This document shows, one piece after another, positions 7,513 to 14,557 of a stretch of 38,438 nucleotides of DNA. The notes under the pieces are model-generated. The model worked only from the letters and a program-made list of their open reading frames with translations. It made no database searches and was not told where the DNA came from. Position 1 is the first letter of the stretch. The number at the start of each line of letters is the position of its first letter. A program made the translations under genes and the position numbers. The DNA lies in NCBI GenBank assembly GCA_015655195.1, contig JAATFM010000316.1, positions 1-38,438 of the forward strand, in the 5' to 3' direction. This stretch comes from Terriglobales bacterium. GTDB taxonomy: Bacteria; Acidobacteriota; Terriglobia; Terriglobales; Acidobacteriaceae.

Positions 7513-10500
7513 TTAGTCGATGGTGAGCGTGAAAGCACTACTATTCGTGATGGTTGGGTTTGCCTGATCCTGCCCGGTGAAGGTAATGGTGTACGTTCCC
7601 TTGGGTGGATTGGGGATACCGCCGCCGCCCGCGCCGCTGCCGCAAGCGGTCATGGCCAAGCCGATAGCAGCCAAGGCAAGAACACACGCCAGCCCGCGCA
7701 GCTTGCGCGACCCGCGGCCAAGGAAGCCTGCGAGCAGCAATCCGGCAAGAGCAAATCCAAGCGGAGCCGGATTCTTTTCCACTTTGCCGGTCTGCTTCCA
7801 CAAAGAGCCGGTGAGAGGAATCACATGCAGCCCGCGCTTGCTGAGCGCTGCGACGGATTCCTCAGTCGCGCAATCCGATTCCGCGCCATTCGTTTCCACG
7901 ATAATCTGTCCGGTTACGGCTGTGGTTGCATTCGATACCACGATCGAACGGCCGTCAGAACCGATCCCGGTGCCCCCAATAAGGCAGAGACCCGCGAGCG
8001 CGGTGTTATTGGAGGTGTTGTCGGTCAGTTCCACCGTTCCGGTGTATCCGTTCGACGGAGTAACGGTAAGAACTTCCGTTCCCGACGAGCCCTGGCTGAC
8101 GGTCAGCGTTGCTGGATTGAACGACAGCGCGAATGCTCCCGTACCCGAACTCACCGCCTGCACATTCACCGTGGAGCTGCCGGTCGAGCCGCCGAATGCC
8201 GAATTCGCCGCGTAGCTGGCCGAGACGGTGTGCGCGCCCGCGGTGGTGAAGGAAGTGCTGTAAACGTAGGTTCCATTCGAGGCCAGCGTCTCGCTCGTCG
8301 CCGTGCCGCCGTCCACGCTAATGGAAATCGTACCCGAGGGCACCACTGCACCGGAGGCCGCCGCAACCGTAATCGTAAAGCTCACGCTCTGGTTCACCGT
8401 CGGCGCCGTATTCGAAGCGGAGATCGTGGTAGAAGTACCAACCAGCGTGGAGTTGCTCTCTGTCCACGCGGTGACAAGGTTGTTCAGATCCACCGAGCCC
8501 AGGCCGGTCACTTCGTCGTAGCCCGTGCCCGCCGAGAATCCGCCGGTCTGGCTACCGCAATAGGTCGAGCCGGCGGTGCAATTGTTGTTACCGCTCGTCA
8601 CGTCGTGAAAGGCCGAGGCGTAGGTGGAAGAATTCGCGGCCAGCGTATAAAGCTCCTGATTGATAACGCCCTGACCGGTGGTGTAGCCCTTGGCCTGGTT
8701 CAGGTCGGCGAGCATTCCGGCGAAGATCGGCGCGGCAAAGCTCGTGCCGCCGGCGGCTGTGAAATACCCGTTGACCGGGTCGTAGAATGCGTTATTGCCG
8801 CAGCTTGCAGTCTGAGGCGGATGGCCCTGGTTATCTCCGGGGAACCAGTCCCATTCGTCACTGGAACAGAAGAGATAGCCGGGGAAATTGGGCGAGGAGT
8901 AAAGGGACACATCCGGCACCAGGCGGAATTGGCCGCTCGGAATGCCGGCGACACCGGTCTGCCAGCTCGGCCGGGCTGTAAAGGTGCTCGTGCCGCCGCC
9001 GCTGGCGCTCACGCTTCTGTCGGTCTGCCCGTTGATCGTGATCACGTCGTCGTTCCAGGCCACCTCCGGAACGTACTTGAGCAATGTGGTCAGCAGGCAG
9101 CAGGTATTGCCGCTGCTCGAAACCTGTTCCCAGTACGAATTCGAGGAGCCGGGTGTCGCATTCGCCTGGGTCATCTCCGTGCCGCCCAGGCCGGTCACAT
9201 AGGCGCTGCTGGCAGGATAATTCACGCTCAGTTCGTCCTCCTGCGCCGTGGTTGCGCCCTGATCGCCGTTGCAGGCCGTCGAGCCCTGGTCACCGGAGGC
9301 GGCAAGGACCGTCTGCCCCTGAGAGGCAGCCTGCTCGCCCACCTGCTCGTAGTGGGTGAAGGCGGTCTGCCCCAACTCCGGCTCGCATGCGCCGTAGCTC
9401 ATGGTGATGATGGTTCCGATCTTGTTGTCTACCGCGTACTCGTAGGAGTCGAAGACGCCATTGTTGTTATTGCTGTTGCCGGTGTAAATAAAATCAATCG
9501 CGGCGCCGGGAGCAATCGCGCCGGCCCACTCGATGTCGAGGTCGCTCTCGCCCTCGTCGCCGCCGCAGTTATAAGTAGTGCCATTGGGGCAACTGGGATT
9601 GATGACGGATGTGCCCGTACCCGGAACAAGTGTCAGCACCGGGTCCTTCACCGCAAGTCCGGCCGCCTGCTGGAAATTCTCAATGTCGACGGTCTGAATC
9701 GCCGACTGGCCCATGACGGCGATGGTCTGGCCGGTGCCACTGTTGCCTCCGCCAGTCACAGGAGTGATGTCGTAGGCCACCTTGATGTCGCCGGGGGCAA
9801 AGAAGACGCCCTCGCTGCCGTTTGAGCCCTCAAAGGTGTACCCGGCGCGGCCTTTCGTCGATTTGCTGCCGCGAATGTGCATCGGCTGCGGCCTGAAGTC
9901 GTTGAGGTTGCCGATGCCGGCCACGACCGGCGCAATGGCCGTTGGGACGGAGAGCGCCGTCGAAGGCGCAAAGTGCTTTACGCCGCTCACGTTGTAGTAG
10001 TGCATCTCGGTGGCGAAGGAACGCTCCACCTGCCCCACGGAGCCGGAGAAGCGCACCGCGTTGCGGCTGTTGTTTACCGAGTCAATCGTAAATCCCTGTC
10101 CTTCCAGCCAACCTTGCACCTTGTCGAGATCGGCCTGCGCCATGCCAAAATGCGCCGCGAAGACCTCCGGCGTGAGCCACTGGTGGTACTGCGGCGAGCT
10201 CGGGTCCTGCTGCGCCTTGAGGAGAGCCTGCAGCTCGGCCTCCTGATCCGCCGAGCGGATAAAGACGATCGTGATGCCGGAGAGGCGCGTATTGGCCGGC
10301 ACGCGGCCCGCCTCAAAGCGAGCCTGCGCCAGCGGATACTGCGAGCCACGGAGAATGCTGAGCGCGTTGCCGTTGACTTCCGCCGCAATGCGGGGCTGAA
10401 TCTGGGGCTGGACCTGGGAACTGGAATCCTGCGCCGTCAGCGGCAGGAACGCGAGGGCGCAGAGCGCCGTCAGACCGAGAAGCCGGAGCAACCTTTGCCG

Positions 10501-10524
10501 GGGAGATGCAACTGTCATCTTCAT
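7513..10524 (-). CDS. S53 (sedolisin/kumamolisin-like) peptidase with Ig-like C-terminal domains
   Basis: A secreted acid serine-carboxyl protease of 1003 residues. A signal peptide (about 1-31) is followed by the pro-kumamolisin activation domain (about 50-225; SSPQYHQWLTPEVFAAHFG). The catalytic domain spans about 235-690. The catalytic Glu/Asp pair is E326 and D330 (EGESDLDIEW), the oxyanion Asp is D412 (AASGDQGS), and the nucleophile is S595 (AGGTSFAAPIFAG). A calcium-site-like HDVTSGNN and GYDEVTGLGSVD follow. Residues 697-790 are a bacterial Ig-like repeat and 795-900 a second beta domain. Near the end come a glycine-rich hydrophobic segment, an RGSRK turn, a second hydrophobic segment, then LAMTACGSG (Cys 961) and a final beta-rich tail. 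AAGAGGAT precedes the ATG. It is monocistronic. It probably degrades extracellular protein at low pH. Confidence 0.94.
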   Translation of the reverse strand: MKMTVASPRQRLLRLLGLTALCALAFLPLTAQDSSSQVQPQIQPRIAAEVNGNALSILRGSQYPLAQARFEAGRVPANTRLSGITIVFIRSADQEAELQALLKAQQDPSSPQYHQWLTPEVFAAHFGMAQADLDKVQGWLEGQGFTIDSVNNSRNAVRFSGSVGQVERSFATEMHYYNVSGVKHFAPSTALSVPTAIAPVVAGIGNLNDFRPQPMHIRGSKSTKGRAGYTFEGSNGSEGVFFAPGDIKVAYDITPVTGGGNSGTGQTIAVMGQSAIQTVDIENFQQAAGLAVKDPVLTLVPGTGTSVINPSCPNGTTYNCGGDEGESDLDIEWAGAIAPGAAIDFIYTGNSNNNNGVFDSYEYAVDNKIGTIITMSYGACEPELGQTAFTHYEQVGEQAASQGQTVLAASGDQGSTACNGDQGATTAQEDELSVNYPASSAYVTGLGGTEMTQANATPGSSNSYWEQVSSSGNTCCLLTTLLKYVPEVAWNDDVITINGQTDRSVSASGGGTSTFTARPSWQTGVAGIPSGQFRLVPDVSLYSSPNFPGYLFCSSDEWDWFPGDNQGHPPQTASCGNNAFYDPVNGYFTAAGGTSFAAPIFAGMLADLNQAKGYTTGQGVINQELYTLAANSSTYASAFHDVTSGNNNCTAGSTYCGSQTGGFSAGTGYDEVTGLGSVDLNNLVTAWTESNSTLVGTSTTISASNTAPTVNQSVSFTITVAAASGAVVPSGTISISVDGGTATSETLASNGTYVYSTSFTTAGAHTVSASYAANSAFGGSTGSSTVNVQAVSSGTGAFALSFNPATLTVSQGSSGTEVLTVTPSNGYTGTVELTDNTSNNTALAGLCLIGGTGIGSDGRSIVVSNATTAVTGQIIVETNGAESDCATEESVAALSKRGLHVIPLTGSLWKQTGKVEKNPAPLGFALAGLLLAGFLGRGSRKLRGLACVLALAAIGLAMTACGSGAGGGGIPNPPKGTYTITFTGQDQANPTITNSSAFTLTID

Positions 10525-11002
10525 GGAAATATCCTCTTGAGCCTAAATTCGGAGGTGTTCTGAATGGGTGGCTCGACATCAGCCAGAGGTTACGTTTGCG
10601 CGTTGCCGTTCTAATTGTTGTAGATGAAGCGGGATGCGTTTGGGAAAACCGCCCGCTTTCCCCGATCCGGTTTTGCTGTCTGGCCGGCTCCGAAGGCACA
10701 GATTCTCCCCGGCTCCTAAAAGTGTAGACTCCATTTTCGCCGCAAAGTTGTGGCTAAAGTATGGTTAAAGCCGCTTTCCGTGGCAGTGCGGCCCGGAAAT
10801 TGTTTCCGTAGCCTGTTCTTTTGCGCACCATTATGGCGCTGATGCACAATGCGGGCCTTTCATTGGAATTGGCCGCAGCAGATGCTAAAGCCCGGGTCCA
10901 GTAAAGCCGCTGATTCGGCACGCTTTCCACCCCAGCAATGAAGGCCTGCCTCTGGGAACCCCGACTCAAGTCGTGCCCTATTACGAAGCAAGAGTAGCAG
11001 AA
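10525..11002. other. gene-free spacer upstream of the S53 peptidase
   Basis: This 478-bp stretch lies between the start of the S53 peptidase gene and the 3' end of the HTH/TPR gene. It must hold the peptidase promoter, but no convincing -35/-10 pair stands out. A short hairpin CGGAAAT-TG-TTTCCG lies near 10795. The segment around 10832-10853 (TGGCGCTGATGCACAATG) resembles one near 19520-19556 (TGGCGCTGACG... and ACTGACGCACAATGG), a weak hint of a dispersed repeat. Short open frames here lack ribosome sites and are not called. Confidence 0.5.
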
Positions 11003-11989
11003 TTATTCGACCAGCCGCAGCGCTGCCTTGCCCTTGCCGCGGGCCACAAAACGGTCGGCGCGCCAGGCAATCGAGAGTTTTTCGGCGCGCAGCAGACGAT
11101 GAATCTGCCCCCTGGCGTGATCCGCCCACGGGCCATTGCGGTCCAGCCGGACATAAACCTGCCAGTGGCGCAGCGCGTTGCGCCGCTCACCCCGGCGCTC
11201 GTAGGCCAGCGCCAGGTTGTAGTGCGCGTCGGCATATTTGGGGCTGAGCGCGACGGCCTGCTTGTAGGCCTCAATCGATTCGTCCATGCGGTCCAGCTCA
11301 TCAAGAACGTTTCCAAGGTCAAAGAAGGCCAGCACATACTCAGGATCGGCCACCGTGGCACTGCGGTAAAGCTCCTCGGCGCGGTCATACTGGCGCAGAT
11401 GGAAGTAGATCGTGCCGAGGTTGATATAGGCCGCGGCATACTTTGAGTCCACGGCGATAATCTCCTCGTAAATCTCCATGGCGCGGCGTTTTTCGCCGGC
11501 CTCCTCGGCCTGCACGGCGGCGAGGAACCGGTCCTGCACCTTCGGAGCGGCAACACCTGCTCCAGCCCGGCGCATTGGCTCGGCAACACTCGCCGCCTCC
11601 GCGCCCTTCCCGCGCTCAAAGTCAAAGCAAAGCTGGCGGCGGACAGGATCGAAGATTGCGCCCAGGTGGCGGAAGACAATCTGCCGGCCCGTCCGCACCA
11701 CGGCGGCCTCTTCCAGCGGATTCGCCATGCCGGAGATGGCGCGCATGGCAACAATGGAATGGCGGATCGAGGCTGCCGGAACGTCGCCGGCACGCAACGA
11801 GCGCAGGGTTCGCAACTGGCCCAGTTCCTGGAAGCTGTAGCTCTCGCGGGCGGCGATGAGGCCGGCGCGCTCCCAGCCCTGCAACTGGTGAATGCTGATC
11901 TGGAGAATGCGGAGGACATCCGGGCGGGTGAAGCCTTCGCACGTGGAGTCCTGGCCTATGACTTCCTGGCAGCTAAGATTCTGGCTCAC
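11003..11989 (-). CDS. MerR-like HTH / tetratricopeptide repeat protein
   Basis: A 328-residue two-part protein. Residues 19-85 (FTRPDVLRILQISIHQLQGWERAGLI, then YSFQELGQLRTLRSLRAGDVP) are a MerR-type winged helix-turn-helix. A linker with basic and beta-rich character follows (VVRTGRQIVFRHLGAIFDPVRRQLCFDFE). From about residue 160 there are four TPR units (IYEEIIAVDSKYAAAYINLG, LYRSATVADPEYVLAFFDLG, AYKQAVALSPKYADAHYNLA and a final partial one), suited to protein binding. The start is GTG 11989, with AGGGGAG about 9 nt upstream. The frame is open much further upstream, through repeats and even through the tRNA-Thr gene, so longer calls are artefacts. Role unknown, possibly a DNA-binding regulator controlled by a partner. 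Nothing adjacent suggests a target. Confidence 0.82.
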   Translation of the reverse strand: MSQNLSCQEVIGQDSTCEGFTRPDVLRILQISIHQLQGWERAGLIAARESYSFQELGQLRTLRSLRAGDVPAASIRHSIVAMRAISGMANPLEEAAVVRTGRQIVFRHLGAIFDPVRRQLCFDFERGKGAEAASVAEPMRRAGAGVAAPKVQDRFLAAVQAEEAGEKRRAMEIYEEIIAVDSKYAAAYINLGTIYFHLRQYDRAEELYRSATVADPEYVLAFFDLGNVLDELDRMDESIEAYKQAVALSPKYADAHYNLALAYERRGERRNALRHWQVYVRLDRNGPWADHARGQIHRLLRAEKLSIAWRADRFVARGKGKAALRLVE

Positions 11990-12265
11990 TCGTCGTTGCT
12001 CCCCTGGTTGCACCGGACTTGTTGGTCCGGGCATGTTGATCCGGGCACAGCCCGAGACTCGAACGATCTGTCTTCGTCGCGAATCCCGCTCCCGCCCGGA
12101 TTGATTCATGGAACAGGAGGAACCGCTCTTGCAGCGATTATGCCAAGAATACGCGTGGATAAGCTGCCCGGAATTAAGGAGCGGCAAAAAACTTGGTGGA
12201 TAACAGTGTCTGTTTTGGTTCGGACGCCATGCCCGCGCCAGCACAAATGCCCGCGCAGATGTTCC

Positions 12266-12312
12266 GTGCCCCACCCTTGCGCCTTTTTTCTGGCGCAAGG
12301 GTGGGGCAGCAC
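12266..12312 (+). repeat. REP-like palindrome, type B (copy 1)
   Basis: GTGCCCCACCCTTGCGCC (12266-12283) pairs with GGCGCAAGGGTGGGGCAGCAC (12292-12312) around a T-rich loop (TTTTTTCT). It has the same outer ends as type A but a different inner stem. Other copies lie at 18140-18186 and 25104-25150, and in reverse orientation at 14491-14541 and 21485-21524. Confidence 0.85.
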
Positions 12313-12342
12313 GAACCGAGAAACAGCAACAAGCGCCCAGAC

Positions 12343-12396
12343 GCACGAAAGCCGATGGGCTACGGTTTTCTGACCGTTGCCCATCGGCTTTCGTGC
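12343..12396. repeat. 24-bp-arm inverted repeat downstream of tRNA-Thr
   Basis: The left arm (12343-12366, GCACGAAAGCCGATGGGCTA...) and right arm (12373-12396) match at 23 of 24 positions around a 6-nt loop. It starts 58 nt beyond the tRNA 3' end on the same strand. There is no T-tract after it. It could stop or process the tRNA transcript, or be another dispersed palindrome. It is different in sequence from types A and B. Confidence 0.8.
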
Positions 12397-12453
12397 TGCA
12401 GAATAGGTGCACATTTGCGTTGCTCCCTCGGGAGCGCTTGCAAATCGCAATTT

Positions 12454-12529
12454 TGGAGCCGATGATCCGGATCGAACGGACGACCTGCTGATTACGAATC
12501 AGCTGCTCTACCAACTGAGCTACATCGGC
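12454..12529 (-). tRNA. tRNA-Thr (anticodon CGT)
   Basis: A complete 76-nt tRNA with encoded CCA, read on the minus strand. The acceptor GCCGATG pairs with CATCGGC. The D arm is GCTC-AGTTGGTA-GAGC. The anticodon arm is GCTGA-TTCGTAA-TCAGC with anticodon CGT. The T arm carries GTTCGATCC, and the discriminator T is followed by CCA. It reads the threonine codon ACG, a frequent codon in this GC-rich genome. It has its own promoter and lies alone. Confidence 0.97.
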
Positions 12530-12541
12530 GCGCTTTGTCTC

Positions 12542-12570
12542 ATTGTATCGTTCCCGCCGACTTCGGTAAA
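12542..12570 (-). promoter_or_regulatory. promoter of tRNA-Thr
   Basis: On the minus strand a -35 TTTACC (12570-12565) and a -10 TACAAT (12547-12542) are separated by exactly 17 nt. The expected start is 5-7 nt upstream of the mature tRNA 5' end at 12529. Confidence 0.7.
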
Positions 12571-12617
12571 GTTGTCTGCACTGCTCCATTAAGGCCGCTC
12601 ACCGAAAGGGGAACGCC

Positions 12618-12884
12618 ATGCCCGCTCCGACCGCGCTCACGCAAACCATCCTGCTCGCCTTCCGCATTGCCTTTGTATGGACGGGAGGAATTCTGATCGC
12701 CGTCGCCGTCAGCGCGCTGCTGCCGGCGGAATCCGGCCTGACCTTTGCAAGCAGCAAAGGCCCGCTCCTGCTTCCCTACAGCCGTCTGGCCTTCTGGACC
12801 TGTATCTGGGCCGCGGTAACGGTCACAGTGCTCGTAGTCGTCCGCGCCATGATGGCGGACTTCAGCGCAGGCGCGGCGCGCTGA
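12618..12884 (+). CDS. small membrane protein of unknown function
   Basis: An 88-residue protein with two predicted membrane helices. One is at about residues 11-34 (LLAFRIAFVWTGGILIAVAVSALL) and the other at about 58-78 (FWTCIWAAVTVTVLVVVRAMM), joined by a loop of about 23 residues. AAAGGGGAA lies about 6 nt upstream of the ATG, a good ribosome site. No conserved catalytic residue is visible and no family is recognised. It is divergent from tRNA-Thr, and its stop lies 17 nt from the 3' end of the candidate small RNA on the other strand. Confidence 0.7.
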   Translation: MPAPTALTQTILLAFRIAFVWTGGILIAVAVSALLPAESGLTFASSKGPLLLPYSRLAFWTCIWAAVTVTVLVVVRAMMADFSAGAAR

Positions 12885-12900
12885 GGAGAAAGATTCGCCA

Positions 12901-12987
12901 TAAAACGGAAAGAGCCGCCCGGCAACAGGGCAGCTCCTTCCTCAGGGAGAATAGTTCCAACGGAGGCAAAGCCATCAGAACTTTCTG
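12901..12987 (-). ncRNA. candidate small RNA with own promoter and terminator
   Basis: A strong promoter (12993-13021, minus strand) predicts a start near 12986. About 50 nt later comes a hairpin, GAGCTGCCC (12936-12928) with GGGCGGCTC (12920-12912) and a 7-nt loop. TTTCCGTTTTA follows, the layout of an intrinsic terminator. The transcript would be about 85 nt. Its 5' part can fold (AGCCA...TGGCT), and the middle has CTCC/GGAG pairing and a purine-rich GAGGAAGGAG. No ribosome site precedes the short frame inside it, and no minus-strand gene follows before tRNA-Thr. It is not recognised as 6S, SRP, RNase P or tmRNA. Promoter and terminator are seen. Expression and function are inferred. Confidence 0.6.
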
Positions 12988-12992
12988 GCTGC

Positions 12993-13021
12993 ATAGTAGG
13001 GGTGCGCTCCGGGCATGTCAA
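12993..13021 (-). promoter_or_regulatory. strong sigma-70-type promoter of the candidate small RNA
   Basis: A perfect TTGACA (13021-13016) and TACTAT (12998-12993) are separated by exactly 17 nt on the minus strand. This is the best consensus promoter noticed in the window, and it drives no protein gene. Confidence 0.75.
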
Positions 13022-13202
13022 GGGCAATTCCGAAGCGAAATATCTTGTTTATTATCAGTACTTTGAAGACGCTGTGGATTTTCCCGAATCGGGCCGGAAT
13101 TCTCTCTTTCTTCGCCCTTTATGCCTTTGAATCCATTGGGTTTTATCGGCTTTTCCACCGGTTTTTGTCTACTTTTCCACAGGATTTCCTCGGCAGCGCC
13201 GG

Positions 13203-14342
13203 CTAATCCTTCAGGTCGAGCTTGGTGAATTCCGCCTCGTAGACCGACGAGGCCGGCTTGCCGCGGGCAATGCGATAGAGCGCCCGTCCACCGCCGAGCA
13301 TCAGCCCGAGCAGAATCGCCGCCACCGAGCCGACCATCACGAAGATCGCAATGTTCTCCAACAGGGTTCCGGTCTTTGCTACCTCGGAAACGCCGGGCTG
13401 GGGAATCTTCGTCATGTCCGAGCTGTAATGCACCATCTCGATGAGCTTGTGGCTCTCGTCGGGAATGGCATCGCCGCTGACAAGCGCGACGACCTGGCCG
13501 GTGCGCCGCACTTCGAGCGATGCCTGGTCGGAATCGGTGAGCGCCTTGGTAAACTGCTGCGGCTTGCCACCGGACTTGATGTAGGCGCGCAGTTGCGTCT
13601 CAGCCGCCGAGGCCATCTGCGGAGTGGGGTATTCGATGAGCGTAAGCGTGGCCGGACCGGAGCTTAGAGAATAGTTCGCCGTGACGGCTTCGGCATCGCG
13701 ATCGAAGCCGACAAGCTGAGCCGGCAGCACACCGCCTGAACCTGCGTAGCCGGCGGGGCCGAGCGCATAGTGCATCGTCTGGCCCTGGAGCAAGTTTTTC
13801 GGCAGCAGGTCGAGAATGGGCGGCGTGACGGCCTTGTTGCCCGCGGCTTCGGGCAGGCCGGCGGCAAGCTCGCGTAGCTCGGAGGCCGACTCGGGATGAA
13901 CCTTCGAGAAGGTCGCGTCAATGACCGTTGCGCCGCGCCAAAAAACCACGCGGTTGTTGTCAGAGGCCGCGCCAGATCCAATCTCTTCCCTGGGCCAGCC
14001 GGTGACGCGATAGAACGAATAAGCTCCGTAGGAGCCGCTCACGTCGCCGAACTGGAGGGCCTTGACGGAGAGCGTCTCGCCGTCGCGCTTGTAGGCGGCG
14101 GCAAAACCGGTCTCGAAGCCATACTCCTTGAGAGCGGCTGCGTTGGCAGCATCGGCCGCAGCGGCGTCGGGGAGCGGCTTTGCCGCGCCGTCTTCCACCC
14201 AGCCGGCAAAGGCGTCGGGCAGCAGCGGCTTTGCTGCCAGCGTCTGCGCGGATTTTGCGGGCGCGGCTGCGGGGGCAGTGGGCTTTGCCTGTGCCTGCAC
14301 CAGGATCGGCGCTGCCAGCACGAGAATTGCAATTAAACGCAT
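13203..14342 (-). CDS. exported DUF6599-like protein
   Basis: A 379-residue secreted or membrane-anchored protein. A signal peptide (MRLIAILVLAAPILVQAQA) is followed by an Ala/Pro-rich linker. The core resembles the acidobacterial DUF6599 family (LPDAFAGWVEDGAAK; then YGAYSFYRVTGWPREEIGSGAASDNNRVVFWRG as two pieces). One membrane helix lies near the C-terminus (NIAIFVMVGSVAAILLGLMLGG), followed by a short basic cytoplasmic tail, so most of the protein should sit outside the inner membrane. The start is ATG 14342 with GGAG 8-9 nt upstream. A TTG 18 nt earlier is unlikely. Function is unknown. The family assignment is from recall of the motif pattern, not a search. Confidence 0.72.
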   Translation of the reverse strand: MRLIAILVLAAPILVQAQAKPTAPAAAPAKSAQTLAAKPLLPDAFAGWVEDGAAKPLPDAAAADAANAAALKEYGFETGFAAAYKRDGETLSVKALQFGDVSGSYGAYSFYRVTGWPREEIGSGAASDNNRVVFWRGATVIDATFSKVHPESASELRELAAGLPEAAGNKAVTPPILDLLPKNLLQGQTMHYALGPAGYAGSGGVLPAQLVGFDRDAEAVTANYSLSSGPATLTLIEYPTPQMASAAETQLRAYIKSGGKPQQFTKALTDSDQASLEVRRTGQVVALVSGDAIPDESHKLIEMVHYSSDMTKIPQPGVSEVAKTGTLLENIAIFVMVGSVAAILLGLMLGGGRALYRIARGKPASSVYEAEFTKLDLKD

Positions 14343-14490
14343 CGGAACTCCATCTACCAAGGTACAGCTTTCCCGCGCCGGGTGTTGCAGGCGGCTTTAT
14401 TGACTTCGACACTGCGGGACGGAGAAATGTTCCCAAGCTCCGCTCCCACATCTCAGGAAAGAGACCCTTCGATTGTGCCAGGGCAGGTTT

Positions 14491-14541
14491 GTGCTATCCC
14501 ACCCTAGCGGCAAAAACAAAGACGCCGCGAGGGTGGGGCAC
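14491..14541 (-). repeat. REP-like palindrome, type B, reverse orientation
   Basis: On the minus strand it reads GTGCCCCACCCTCGCGGCG, a loop, GCCGCTAGGGTGGGATAGCAC. It has the family's outer ends with a diverged inner stem and a loop enriched in T. It sits between trmFO and the DUF6599-like gene. Confidence 0.75.
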
Positions 14542-14557
14542 CCGGCCTTCCTGTTCT

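Noticed and set aside
7453-9825. 790-codon plus-strand open frame opposite the S53 peptidase
   Set aside because: It is the antisense of a clear protease gene with all catalytic residues. The product is Arg/Gly/Ala-rich, resembles no family, and arises from high-GC codon bias.
11990-12589. 528-codon open frame extending the HTH/TPR gene upstream
   Set aside because: It runs through a type B palindrome, the 24-bp hairpin and the tRNA-Thr gene. The DVAQLVEQLIRNQQVVRSI segment is translated tRNA. GTG 11989 has a proper ribosome site.
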